A stretch of 64,000 nt of DNA from Chenopodium formosanum (taxonomy: Eukaryota; Streptophyta; Magnoliopsida; Caryophyllales; Amaranthaceae). This document shows, one piece after another, positions 55,930-64,000 of the stretch. The DNA is taken from the NCBI GenBank assembly GCA_024500155.1, contig CM044877.1:14389501-14453500 (forward strand), read 5' to 3'. How positions within the stretch are numbered: position 1 is the stretch's first letter; the number at the start of each line of letters is the position of its first letter. The translations under genes were made by a program, and so were the position numbers. The notes under the pieces were generated by a model. The model saw only the letters and a program-made list of their open reading frames with translations, had not been told where the DNA came from and made no database searches.

Positions 55930-57190
55930 TCCTGATTCCTTTATATCAAAGGATATTAATCCTAGTCCTGCAGGGCTACATGGTAGTACTAATATTTCTG
56001 AAGTTACATTGCAGGGTAAAACTCCAGGGAAGGTTGTAACTCAAGACAAGCGTAATGATGTGCAACAACCAACTATCAAAATACCATTCCCAAATCGACA
56101 TTTGAAGACTAAAGTGGATAAGGAGTTTGGTAAGTTCCTGGAAATGGTGAAAGATTTGCAGGTAACAGTTCCATTTACAGAATTAATTACACAAATACCT
56201 GCATATGCAAAATTCATGAAAGAAATATTGACTAGGAAAAGGTCCATTAGTGAGGTAGAGGCTGTCGCTTTTACTGCAGAATTTAGTACGGTACTACAAA
56301 ATAAATCTCCACCCAAACTAAAAGACCCTGGTAGTTTTTCTTTCCCTTGTCATATTGGCAATATAATGATTGATAATGCACTGTGTGATTTGGGTGCTAG
56401 TGTTAGTGTCTGCCATTATCTATGTGTTTAAAGCTAAAAATGGGTAAATTAAAATCCACCAACATTATTCTACAAATGGTCGATCGTTCTTCTAAATACC
56501 CCATAGGCATATTAGAGTATGTCCCTGTTATAGTAGGTAAATTTTATATACCCGTGGACTTTGTTGTTCTTGATATGGCTGAGGATTTACAACCCCAATT
56601 ATCTTGGGTGTAGACCTTTCCTTAATACTGCAGGAGCAATTATAGATGTAAAATGTGGTAAATTGACACTATCGGTAGGGGATGACAAAATTGTGTTTAA
56701 CTTGAATAATGCCCCTAAAAGCCCCATGCTAAAGGAGAATTGTTATAAAATTGATGTGGTTGATAATTGTTATAACAAGCCTTAAGCTCTTATTAAATAT
56801 CCTTTGGAGGTGGTATCGTGTGTTGCATTTTCTACAGGTACAACTAATCGATGGAAAGAGGAAGTGGACGCAATAGAGAGAGCCCTATACTGTGAAGGTC
56901 TTGGTTTCGAAGATGAGAAGGTGGAGACAAATGTGCAAGTTACGAAAACTAAGCCTATAGTGAGAGTTCCACCGGACCGTGTTGTAACAGCTCAACCAAG
57001 TGCCGAATTGAGGCAACTAACGGTCAAAAAGGGTTCTCAACCGAACAATAGCAAAGTACCACCAGTTCATGCCAATGAGGACCCACCCGATAGGGTGAAT
57101 CGGCGCCTTACAGGACGTGTTAGGAAGCCGAGTCGCGGTCTAAAAATCGCTCGACCGAGTGAGGAACCACCCGACCAAGTGATAGGCTAA
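55930..57190 (+). pseudogene. Protease-like domain of element D
   Basis: From 56009: PFPNRHLKTKVDKEFGKFLE, VPFTELITQIPAYAKFMKEI and ALCDLGASVSV. A frameshift follows at about 56410, then MGKLKSTNIILQMVDRS, VGKFYIPVDFVVLDMAEDLQ, a second shift at PQLSW near 56605, GRPFLNTAGAIIDVKCGKL-like sequence, a TAA at 56783 where B reads CAA, and finally the charged tail VVSCVAFSTGTTNRWKEEVD ... RLTGRVRKPSRGLKIARPS. No reverse transcriptase follows. Confidence 0.82.
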
Positions 57191-57672
57191 AGGTCTTTAC
57201 TTCTCGACATGTGGTAAGAGGGTCGTGCGGGACCTAGATAAACCAGCGCTTTGCGGGAGGCAACCCGTATTTCTTGCTTTCTAGAATAATTTTTCTTTTT
57301 ATTTTTAGAGAGGCGAGGAGAGGCCAATTTTACCTTTCACAAGTGTTTTTGTACAGGTATTGAATCAACAAGTAAGGAGATTTAAAGAGAAAAAGCATGA
57401 AAGAAAATTTCTGGAATTTCGCCCGATCGGGCGAGGCTTGCCCGATCAGGCGCGCAAGTAATGTGAGAAATCGAGCAAAATTCGCCCGATCGGGCGCATT
57501 TTTGGAGAAATCGAGTAAGGAAGAAAGATATATCGGGCGAGCAAATGGAGAAAAAATTGCTTCGCATTCGCGCCCGATCGGGCGTGCAACTGGAGTTCCA
57601 AAAATCAGGCAAAGCTTGCCCGATCGGGCGCGCCTCATTTTAGCCGGCCTTTATTTTCTTTATTTACTCCAA
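57191..57672 (+). repeat. Spacer of element D with GCCCGATCGGGC palindromes
   Basis: TAAACCAGCGCTTTGCGGGA block as in B, then at 57420-57640 about six copies of CGCCCGATCGGGCGxxx, five of them with the perfect core GCCCGATCGGGC or one base off. A 151-residue frame through this array (57397 onward) is incidental in its first part. Confidence 0.78.
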
Positions 57673-57852
57673 ATGGACTACTCTTCGGTCCACGGTTATG
57701 GGACCGATGCTCCTTTTGGTGGGCTTGGGGGGAATGTAGAGCCTAACTATTTTGCAGTTGGTTCGTGTTACGGAGGTGGTGGTTCGAGCCATGGAGGAGC
57801 CGGTCCTATCCATGGGGGAGGCTATTCGAGGATGGATGAGGATGAGGAGTAG
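57673..57852 (+). CDS. Mini-ORF: C-terminal remnant of ATHILA ORF-1 in element D
   Basis: ATG at MDYSSVHGYGTDAPFGG, 59 codons, Gly/Ser-rich, ending GGGYSRMDEDEE before TAG. Aligned with the end of ORF-1 in B (YSSFHRYGQDIPFGRP ... NPNYFGGSSSGAGG ... IDEDDED) it is clearly the same tail. The entire conserved N-terminal part present in B is missing, and the tail sits directly after the palindrome array. Whether the ATG is used is unknown. Without the rest of ORF-1 it is probably a relic, though the frame is intact. Confidence 0.6.
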   Translation: MDYSSVHGYGTDAPFGGLGGNVEPNYFAVGSCYGGGGSSHGGAGPIHGGGYSRMDEDEE

Positions 57853-57935
57853 CTACTTCTAGCTACAATCCCAAGTCAATGAGGGCATTGCTTGATTTGG
57901 CTTGGGGGGTGGGAGTGATCTTGTTTTTGGTAATT
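57853..57935 (+). other. Start of 3' region of element D with internal PPT-like tract
   Basis: CAATGAGGGCATTGCTTGAT then TTGGCTTGGGGGGTGGG (57897-57913), the counterpart of 38918-38952 in B. Ends at the TSD TAATT. Confidence 0.6.
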
Positions 57936-59617
57936 TGATGAGTGTCATTTATGGCACTCATAGGGTAGTCTTTTAGGATGATTTCTTTCCCTTTTCATGC
58001 TTTCTTCTCTTATTTTTGGTCCTTTTTCCTTTAGTTTCTCTTTCTCCTCCCTTCTTTATGATTCTCGTGTTTTCTTCGTGTTTTCCTTTTATTTGGCTCT
58101 TTTTCCCTTTTATTTCCTTTCTTTGTTTGCTTGTGTAGGTACTTGGAGAGTTGCCTTTGCAAAGGAATCAAGTTGGGGCCATAATGACTAAGCAAGGAAG
58201 AAGCATTTGGCTAGAGAGGACTTAGAGAGGCCTTAGAAAGGCCTCGGAGAGGTCTCCAAGGTATTGCCAGAAGCCGCGGGCGCGGGTCATGGAAGTCGCA
58301 GGCGTGGGTCAAAATTGCACCAAATGGCAAAACGTGGCAGTAGCAACCCGCGGTTGCCCCGAGGGCTCTCCGCGGGCGCGGGAAAATTGAAGAGGGCGCT
58401 CCGTCTCAGAGAGACCGCGGCCCCCTGATCGTTCTTTGGGAGCAGGGGAATTGCCGCGCTTGTGTCGCGGGCGCGGATTTAGATGTCCGCGGGCGCGGGA
58501 GTTGCCCAGACAGCCCGCGGAGGGTTCCGTACCCATTTCTCCGCGGCCGCGGGTTCATCGGAAGAGGGCGCGGGAAGTCTGGAATTCTTCTTTGCATATA
58601 AATACACTTGTAATTCCTTTTTGAATCTAACTTTTTTGATAATATTTCATTAGCTTAGTTTTAGAATAGTTTTCTCTCTCTTAGGTTGAGGGCTTCTCTC
58701 TCTAGATTAGGCTAGTTTAGGAGTAGTTTTAGAGAGAGAAAGTGAAGAATTTCAATGGTGATTGAGAGATTGAAGATTCAATGGGGACAATTGTGTTGGA
58801 GATCTTCTCTATTATCAATGAGCATTTCTAAACTCTATCTCATTTAATTGCTTTGTTAAATTTGATGTTTGTTTGGTTTAATTTTGATATTTGATGTTTG
58901 ATTAGAGTAATTGTTCTTCATATTTTGTGGATTCTTGTTCTCTATTGTTGATAGTTGATTTGATGATGTTGTTTGAGTAGTTGTTGATAGTTGATTTGAT
59001 GATGTTGTTTGAGTAGTTGTTGGCTAGGAATTGGGTGAAACTTGTATGATTGATTAATTGTGATTAATTTTGGAATTGTGTTGATTAATTGTTGAGATTA
59101 AAGTGATTAATGAAGGTTTGCATGTGTGTAATTCAATTAGGCCTTGAGAATTATGCTAGATTGCATTGTAATTGCTAATGACACGAACAATTGATTTAGG
59201 GATTGCAATTGTCGATTGGTTTTGATTGTGATTCTCTTGATTTGTTATTCATAGTGAACCCTAGCTTAACAATTAGGAGATAGCTCTTTGATTCCAATTG
59301 ATTGCTCTTTTCATTAGTCCTCACAACCTTTGATTGGCATACTCTTCCAAAGTTGTTGCAATTGACATGATTACTTGTTGATCCCCGTTCCTAGTATTTT
59401 ATTTCCTTGGTTACTTGTTTTGTTAGTTGTTAGTATTCTCTCTTACCTTTGTTTTCGACCTAGCTTAGGCGCAATAATTAGAAATACTTGAACATAACCG
59501 TTCCTAGTGGTTCGACCCTTGACTTACCTCTATACTTGTATTTAGGTTAGTTGAGTGATTATAAATTTGTTTGACCGTAGGGAGGATTAGTTCAACGACC
59601 TAGTTTTCCCCACATCA
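57936..59617 (+). mobile_element. Solo LTR of an Athila-type family related to element A
   Basis: TGATGAGTGTCATTTATGGC ... CCCCACATCA, 1682 bp, flanked by perfect TSDs TAATT (57931-57935, 59618-59622). GC-rich CGCGGGCGCGGG-type words at 58270-58570 with the perfect 12-bp palindrome CCGCGGCCGCGG (58541-58552) lie just upstream of TATAAATA (58597-58604). A 39-bp tandem duplication ending in GATGTTGTTTGAGTAGTTGT is at about 58942-59020. GGTTCGACCC at 59509-59518. Confidence 0.93.
58597..58604 (+). promoter_or_regulatory. TATA box of the solo LTR
   Basis: TATAAATA in GCATATAAATACAC, about 45 bp after the last GC-rich palindrome. Confidence 0.65.
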
Positions 59618-59622
59618 TAATT

Positions 59623-59946
59623 ATCTTCCTTTTCTCTATTTATTTTCTTTCTAGTATAGTTTTTATTGCTTTCTTTTATTGCTTTCTTATATGAAAAATA
59701 CAAAAAAATTGAAAAATCAAAAAAATACAAAAATACGTTCCAATGAATTATAAATAATGTTTCCCTGTGCCCCATACTTGAGAAAATTTGTTTTGATTCT
59801 TGGTATATGATGATGAGCATTGTGGATTTGTTGATCATGATTTGAAGTTTAATTTCTTGGATGCCTTAACATGCATCAATTTTGTCCAACTACTTGTGAA
59901 TATAGTGCTTGACTAGTTGATTTAGTTAGGAATGTGTGTTAGTTCC
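59623..59946 (+). other. 3' non-coding region of element D, first piece
   Basis: Matches B at 39020-39315 (AAAAATACGTTCCAAxGAAT, GATGATGAGCATTGTGGATT) and ends at the TSD GTTCC of the next insertion. Confidence 0.65.
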
Positions 59947-61606
59947 TGTAGGCGTCGCTCGAGGTGCGCCTACGTTAAAAGCATGTGTGAATATGCTTGG
60001 CACTCATAGGAAGTGGGAATTGATATAATACGATTAGGGACAAATAAAGTAGGGAGCCGCCAACAAGTTTTTAAGGAACTTGTAAACCGTTCACGGATCA
60101 TAAAAGGCAACCACGATAAGGGACAACGATAGGCAACAACGATTGACCCATGAAGGTTACACCCCATTCATAATCCATGAGATTACTAACTCCATATGGT
60201 TCGGAACCACGAAAGGAGGATCGGGGATGATGGTACGAAGTGAGTCATGGAGTCACATTCGCCCGTATTGGCCTCTACTCGATTCTTATATTGAAAAGCA
60301 TTCCTGTGATCTCAAAGGCATACAAACAATAATTCAATTTGCTCCAAACTATTATTTAACTAAATTGGTTTAAGATTAATGCACACATAATTCTAAAAAT
60401 TTGGTGATCCCACTTCAATTAATAACAAGATTAAAAAGGAACCTAAACCGGTTGTCCAAATTATCTTATTAGTCGTGATTTTCAATTACATATTCCCTTT
60501 AAACATGCAATATAGTGATCAAAATAAATAATAGAATCAATATTAATATAAAACCAATCTAATCATAATTCCAACAACACAAAAATCGTTAGAAAAATAA
60601 TAATAGTAAAAAGAGCAGTTTGAATCCGTTTGTTTGCAACTACAAAATAATAAACGAGTTAGTAACTTCAAGGAAATAATAAAACAATAATTAAATAAAA
60701 TTAAATAAAATAAAGTTGATTTTGGGGCCAAACCCTCAAACGATTCTACCTTTCACGCCTTGGCCTAAGGACAGAACCTCGAGTAAAATATGGACTCCTT
60801 TGAGTGCTTGAAGAAGGAATTTTGAAGTGAAAAGGGTAGGCTAGTGTTTAGGTTAATAGTATAGAAGAGAGAAAATAAGAATAATAAAATTCTGGTTGCC
60901 CCGTACATCAAAAATGAGGGGGTATTTATAGGGAAATGTGCTGAGGGAGCACACGGAACCCTAAAATGATAAAAACCCTAAAAAAGTATCCCGTGACACG
61001 GTCAGACTGTACCGTCAGACGGTACAAGTTCCCGTGACACGGTCAGTTTTGGAGTGACGCGGGAAATTTTCAGAAAACGGAACGGAAAACGCGTTAAGGG
61101 TTTACGCGGAAAGGACACGGAACATCCCGTGTCACGGCAGACTTCCCGTGTCACGAGAAGTCCCACCGTCATACGGGAAGGGTTCCCGTGACACGGTCAG
61201 TTCCAGTACATTTTTCCGTCTAAATTCATTTTTAACCCTAATTTCTTTCGGCTTTTTAAGTGCCGATTGATAATTTCGGGCTTTTTTCTGACTTTTATTA
61301 TTCGGGATAAAATAAGAAAATAATGAAATAAAAATAAATAAAATATTTGGGCCAAAAATAAATAATAAAATAATAAAATAAAAAAAAGGTTTGGGCTTAA
61401 AATTAATTAATTAACTTGGGCTAAAATTAAAACTATACTTTTACCAAACATCAAGACTAATCCATGGACCTTTCAAAAGTATGAATTTAATAAAATACGA
61501 TTTTTTAAGCACTCTCGGGATTAAATATTAAACCCGAGCAATAGTGGCGGTGAAAGGTTATTTTTCATCGGGTTTGGTTTTGGGGAGACATTTTTAGGTG
61601 TCTACA
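59947..61606 (-). mobile_element. Solo LTR of a third Tat/LARD-related family
   Basis: On the minus strand starts TGTAGACACCTAAAAATGTC and ends GCGACGCCTACA, 1660 bp, with perfect TSDs GTTCC (59942-59946, 61607-61611). U3 carries CCGTGACACGG words (60991-61200, six or so). The TATA (minus TATAAATA) is near 60930. It shares the TGTAGACACC start and U5 architecture with the LARD family, though the body is diverged. Confidence 0.9.
60054..60083 (-). promoter_or_regulatory. U5 hairpin next to a PBS-like word (third family)
   Basis: Minus strand ACAAGTT-CCTTAAA-AACTTGT, 7-bp perfect arms, then TGGCGGCTC (one change from TGGCGACTC), about 107 bp from the LTR end. Confidence 0.5.
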
Positions 61607-62118
61607 GTTCCTGGTATGTCAATGAATTTGAGTATTGGTTTGCAACTATGAGTAGTGTTTCATGGCTCATTATTATGCACATGTGGAGGACGAAGGCGTT
61701 CATTCTTTTAGGTGGCCTTCAGATGATATTAGATACATTTGTTCCCTTCTTGCTACCCATGTTGTTGCCTTGACTTTTTGTTGTTTATTAGTCACATTAC
61801 AACCCTAGCTATTTAGCCCCATTGGTTACTAGTACCAATCTTGGCTTGGGGGAGCTATTAGTGAGTGAGGTGAGGGAGTTTGTAGTGTGCTTATTATTTG
61901 CACAATTCGGGTGGGTTTTGAAAAGTTATTTGCTCTTGATCATGGTTTATTTTTGATGATTATGAAAGTTGTATCTCTTGAAAAAATAAAGTATGATGAT
62001 ATGAAAAAAAAAAAGAAAAAAGAAAGTTCAAGAAAAAAAAATAAAAGAAAAAAAAGAGCGAAAGGAAAAAAAATTGTGATATGTTCAAATGTTCTATATG
62101 AAGGTTGCTCAAGAAAGG

Positions 62119-62175
<57 letters not shown>

Positions 62176-62920
62176 TTCAAAGAAAAAAAAAGAGTATCAA
62201 GTTTGAAAAAGAATGAGTACAAAGTTCGTTTATTCACTCTAGTTCTATATGATCATATTTTTATGAGTGAAATTGTAAGAGTTGGGATTGTTTATATTGT
62301 TTGGAGTTGTATTTGGTGCATTGTTGTTGGAGTTGGTTATGTTGGAGATGATGATCATTATCTATTTTGATCTTTGGTTTATTAGGATTTGGCTCCCTTA
62401 ATGCATAGCTTTTCTCTCACATATTCCCAAATTTATCCTACCTTTTACCCTAGCCTTACATTACAAGCTTTAAAGACCTTCCGACCTTGTGCATAGAGTT
62501 GTGTAGATGTGAAAGTGTTGCTTATCAATGCAAGTTATGACTTGACATATTCCGAGTCGACTAATAGGTTGAGTGTATGTCTTTTTAAACACACGAATGT
62601 TGTGAGTTTGGGTGGGCATTGTTCACATTAAAGGGGTTGGTTGGAGAGCGATCGAGTACATCTTTTACTTGCCACATAAATGAGAGTTGAGTGTGTGAGC
62701 ACTAGTCTTGAATTCTATATGATCATGTGGTTTGCTCTATTTGACAATTGTTGGGGAGGATGAGTGATTGGATCAATGAGATTGATTGATATTGAAGCAT
62801 GTTCATTAGATTTGCCTTGAATCGTTTGTGCTTGATTTGAGTATTAGGGTGAGGCATGTTTTATATGTTCATTGATGAGCTCTTTGCTTAGGGACAAGCA
62901 AAGGTTTGGCTGGGGGAGTT
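61607..62920 (+). other. 3' non-coding region of element D, second piece, with A-rich tract and PPT
   Basis: Collinear with B from 39315 onward (GTCAATGAATTTGAGTATTG, GGAGGACGAAGGCGTTCATT). PPT-like GGCTTGGGGGAG at about 61842. A-rich tract 62005-62195 with a run of about 47 A (62119-62165). Terminal PPT GGTTTGGCTGGGGGAGTT ends at 62920. Lysine-rich ORFs here are translated poly-A. Confidence 0.7.
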
Positions 62921-63122
62921 TGATATGTCTATTTTATATAGTGTTTTACCCCCGTCCCTTGGTCATAATTAGTAGTGTTTTTGGCTCTTTAGAGCCACTT
63001 TTATTACTAATTGGTGTTTTCTAGTGTTTTCGTAGTTTTGGTTGAGTTTTGTAGGAAATTGCACTTTTGAAGCATTTTCCAGGGTTTTCATGTATCAACT
63101 ACGGAAATTGGAGGAGAGCAAC
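62921..63122 (+). repeat. 3' LTR of element D, first 202 bp
   Basis: TGATATGTCTATTTTATATAG, same as the 5' LTR start at 52534; cut by the LARD-family LTR, with GCAAC (63118-63122) as candidate TSD. Confidence 0.85.
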
Positions 63123-64000
63123 TGTAGGGAATTTTTCAAGCATCATAACCCCAAGCTTGAACCCCAGTGTGATCATACACTTAAGTATGGTGGCGTCTAA
63201 AGGGAAAGAAAAGAGAGCAAAAGAGTCGCCAACAAGTTTTAGGAACTTGTAAACCAACCACGAGGTGAAGGTTTCACCCCTTAACGATCCATGAGATCGT
63301 CAAATCCATAAGGTCTTGAACCAAATAGGGTTCGGGGATGAGGGTACGAATCCAATCTACAAAAGAAAGGACCCGCCCTATAAAATAGGCCTCTACTTTA
63401 TTCTACTCGTATTCATGTGCGCTTTTTGACTAACATGCAAACAATAGGTTAACCCTAAACCTGTTTAATATATGTTGGTTGAATATTAATGCGCAAATAA
63501 TTCTATTATTGGCGATCACTTGAACTAAAATCATATTAGCCTAAACCAAATTATTAATTATCTTATTAAGCGTGATTTCAAGTACAAATTCCCTTTAAAC
63601 ATGCATAAAAGGCGTGATCAAGCAATAACGATAATATATCAAGCAACATAATAATAATCATAATAATCATAAATATAATCATGATAATATCATAATAAGG
63701 CATAATAAAGCTTAATAAAAATAGCAAGATCCTAGGCATGATACTAACAAGATTAATAACAAATCCTAGCATGTCACTAAACAATAAAGATCAAAGCTTT
63801 AAACCTAACATGGTACTAACATGATATTATGATATTAGAAATAATAAGAGGCATCCTAAACATGATACTAGAAAGCAATAAAAACATCCTAACATGATAC
63901 TAGGAATTAAAACAATATAAGCATGCTTCCTACATCGCAATAAAATAGATATTAAGCTAATCTACTTAATTTGAAGCCTCGTACCTCTTTCTAATAACAA
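63123..64000 (-). mobile_element. LARD-family LTR, runs off the window
   Basis: On the plus strand starts TGTAGGGAATTTTTCAAGC, the reverse complement of the family LTR end. U5 hairpin and GAGTCGCCA lie at 63223-63250 with perfect arms. The AT-rich region with CATGATACTA-type words follows to the window edge. Solo or full-length status cannot be decided here. Confidence 0.85.

Larger units (their letters stand above)
52534..63122 (+). mobile_element. Athila-like non-autonomous element D, relative of B
   Basis: 5' LTR 52534-54236, canonical PBS, gag and protease-like pseudogenes, GC-palindrome spacer, a remnant of the ORF-1 tail, 3' region, PPT and the first 202 bp of the 3' LTR, which is cut by a LARD-family LTR. 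Two solo LTRs sit in the 3' region. No pol. Coding blocks align with B throughout, so the two belong to one family. CCAAG before the LTR is the candidate TSD; its partner lies outside the window. Confidence 0.85.

Noticed and set aside
58309..58624. Arg/Pro-rich ORFs in GC-rich sequence
   Set aside because: Open by GC composition in the U3 palindrome cluster; several frames open on both strands.
61887..62370. Lysine-rich ORFs of 93-109 residues
   Set aside because: They are translations of A-rich low-complexity sequence in the 3' region of element D; the equivalent part of B is not open.

Overview
The window is a block of nested transposable elements from a plant nuclear genome, most likely a eudicot with a large repeat-rich genome. 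I cannot name the species. I find no host gene, no rRNA or tRNA gene and no CRISPR. Almost every base belongs to an LTR retrotransposon of the Ty3/gypsy superfamily (Athila and Tat/Ogre-like lineages, plus chromovirus-like LTRs), with one LINE fragment and two small hAT-type DNA transposons. Boundaries were set from TG...CA ends, target-site duplications (TSDs), primer-binding sites (PBS) and polypurine tracts (PPT) read directly in the sequence.

Layout. (1) 1-14400: Athila-like element A, entered in its gag. It carries a chromovirus-type LTR (1-475) and a complete 8.3 kb non-coding LARD-like element (1347-9650, LTRs of 2078 bp each, TSD GTTAG), and ends with its 3' LTR (12720-14400). (2) 14403-16080: remnant of a Tat/Retand-like element with an integrase core (DD35E legible). 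(3) 16081-17451: unclassified LTR-like promoter region. (4) 17452-27831: minus-strand Tat-like composite with gag but no pol, holding a solo LTR (18349-19285) and another Tat-type LTR fragment (about 22146-23060). (5) 27832-32416: two LARD-family LTRs in head-on orientation, one split by a Tat solo LTR (28169-29647). (6) 32417-43079: Athila-like element B with gag, protease-like and ATHILA ORF-1-like pseudogenes, plus two hAT insertions. (7) 43081-44210: LINE ORF2 fragment. (8) 44211-52533: chromovirus-like LTR split by the young Athila-like element C (45100-51816, TSD AATCT). (9) 52534-64000: Athila-like element D, a relative of B, interrupted by solo LTRs at 57936-59617 and 59947-61606 and by a LARD-family LTR from 63123 to the window edge.

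How the parts work together. None of A, B, C, D, the LARD or the Tat composite shows a reverse transcriptase here. All look non-autonomous and would depend on proteins supplied elsewhere. What they keep is cis-acting sequence: PBS, PPT, U3/TATA and U5 structure. The most notable signals are in that non-coding part. The first is a U5 hairpin, with apparent base-pair covariation, that abuts a copy of the first nine bases of the PBS in three Tat/LARD LTR families. The second is a family-specific, GC-rich, dyad-symmetric motif repeated upstream of the TATA box in about eight otherwise unrelated LTR families. The third is a tRNA T-arm-like GGTTCGACCC motif at a nearly fixed distance from the end of every Athila-type LTR.
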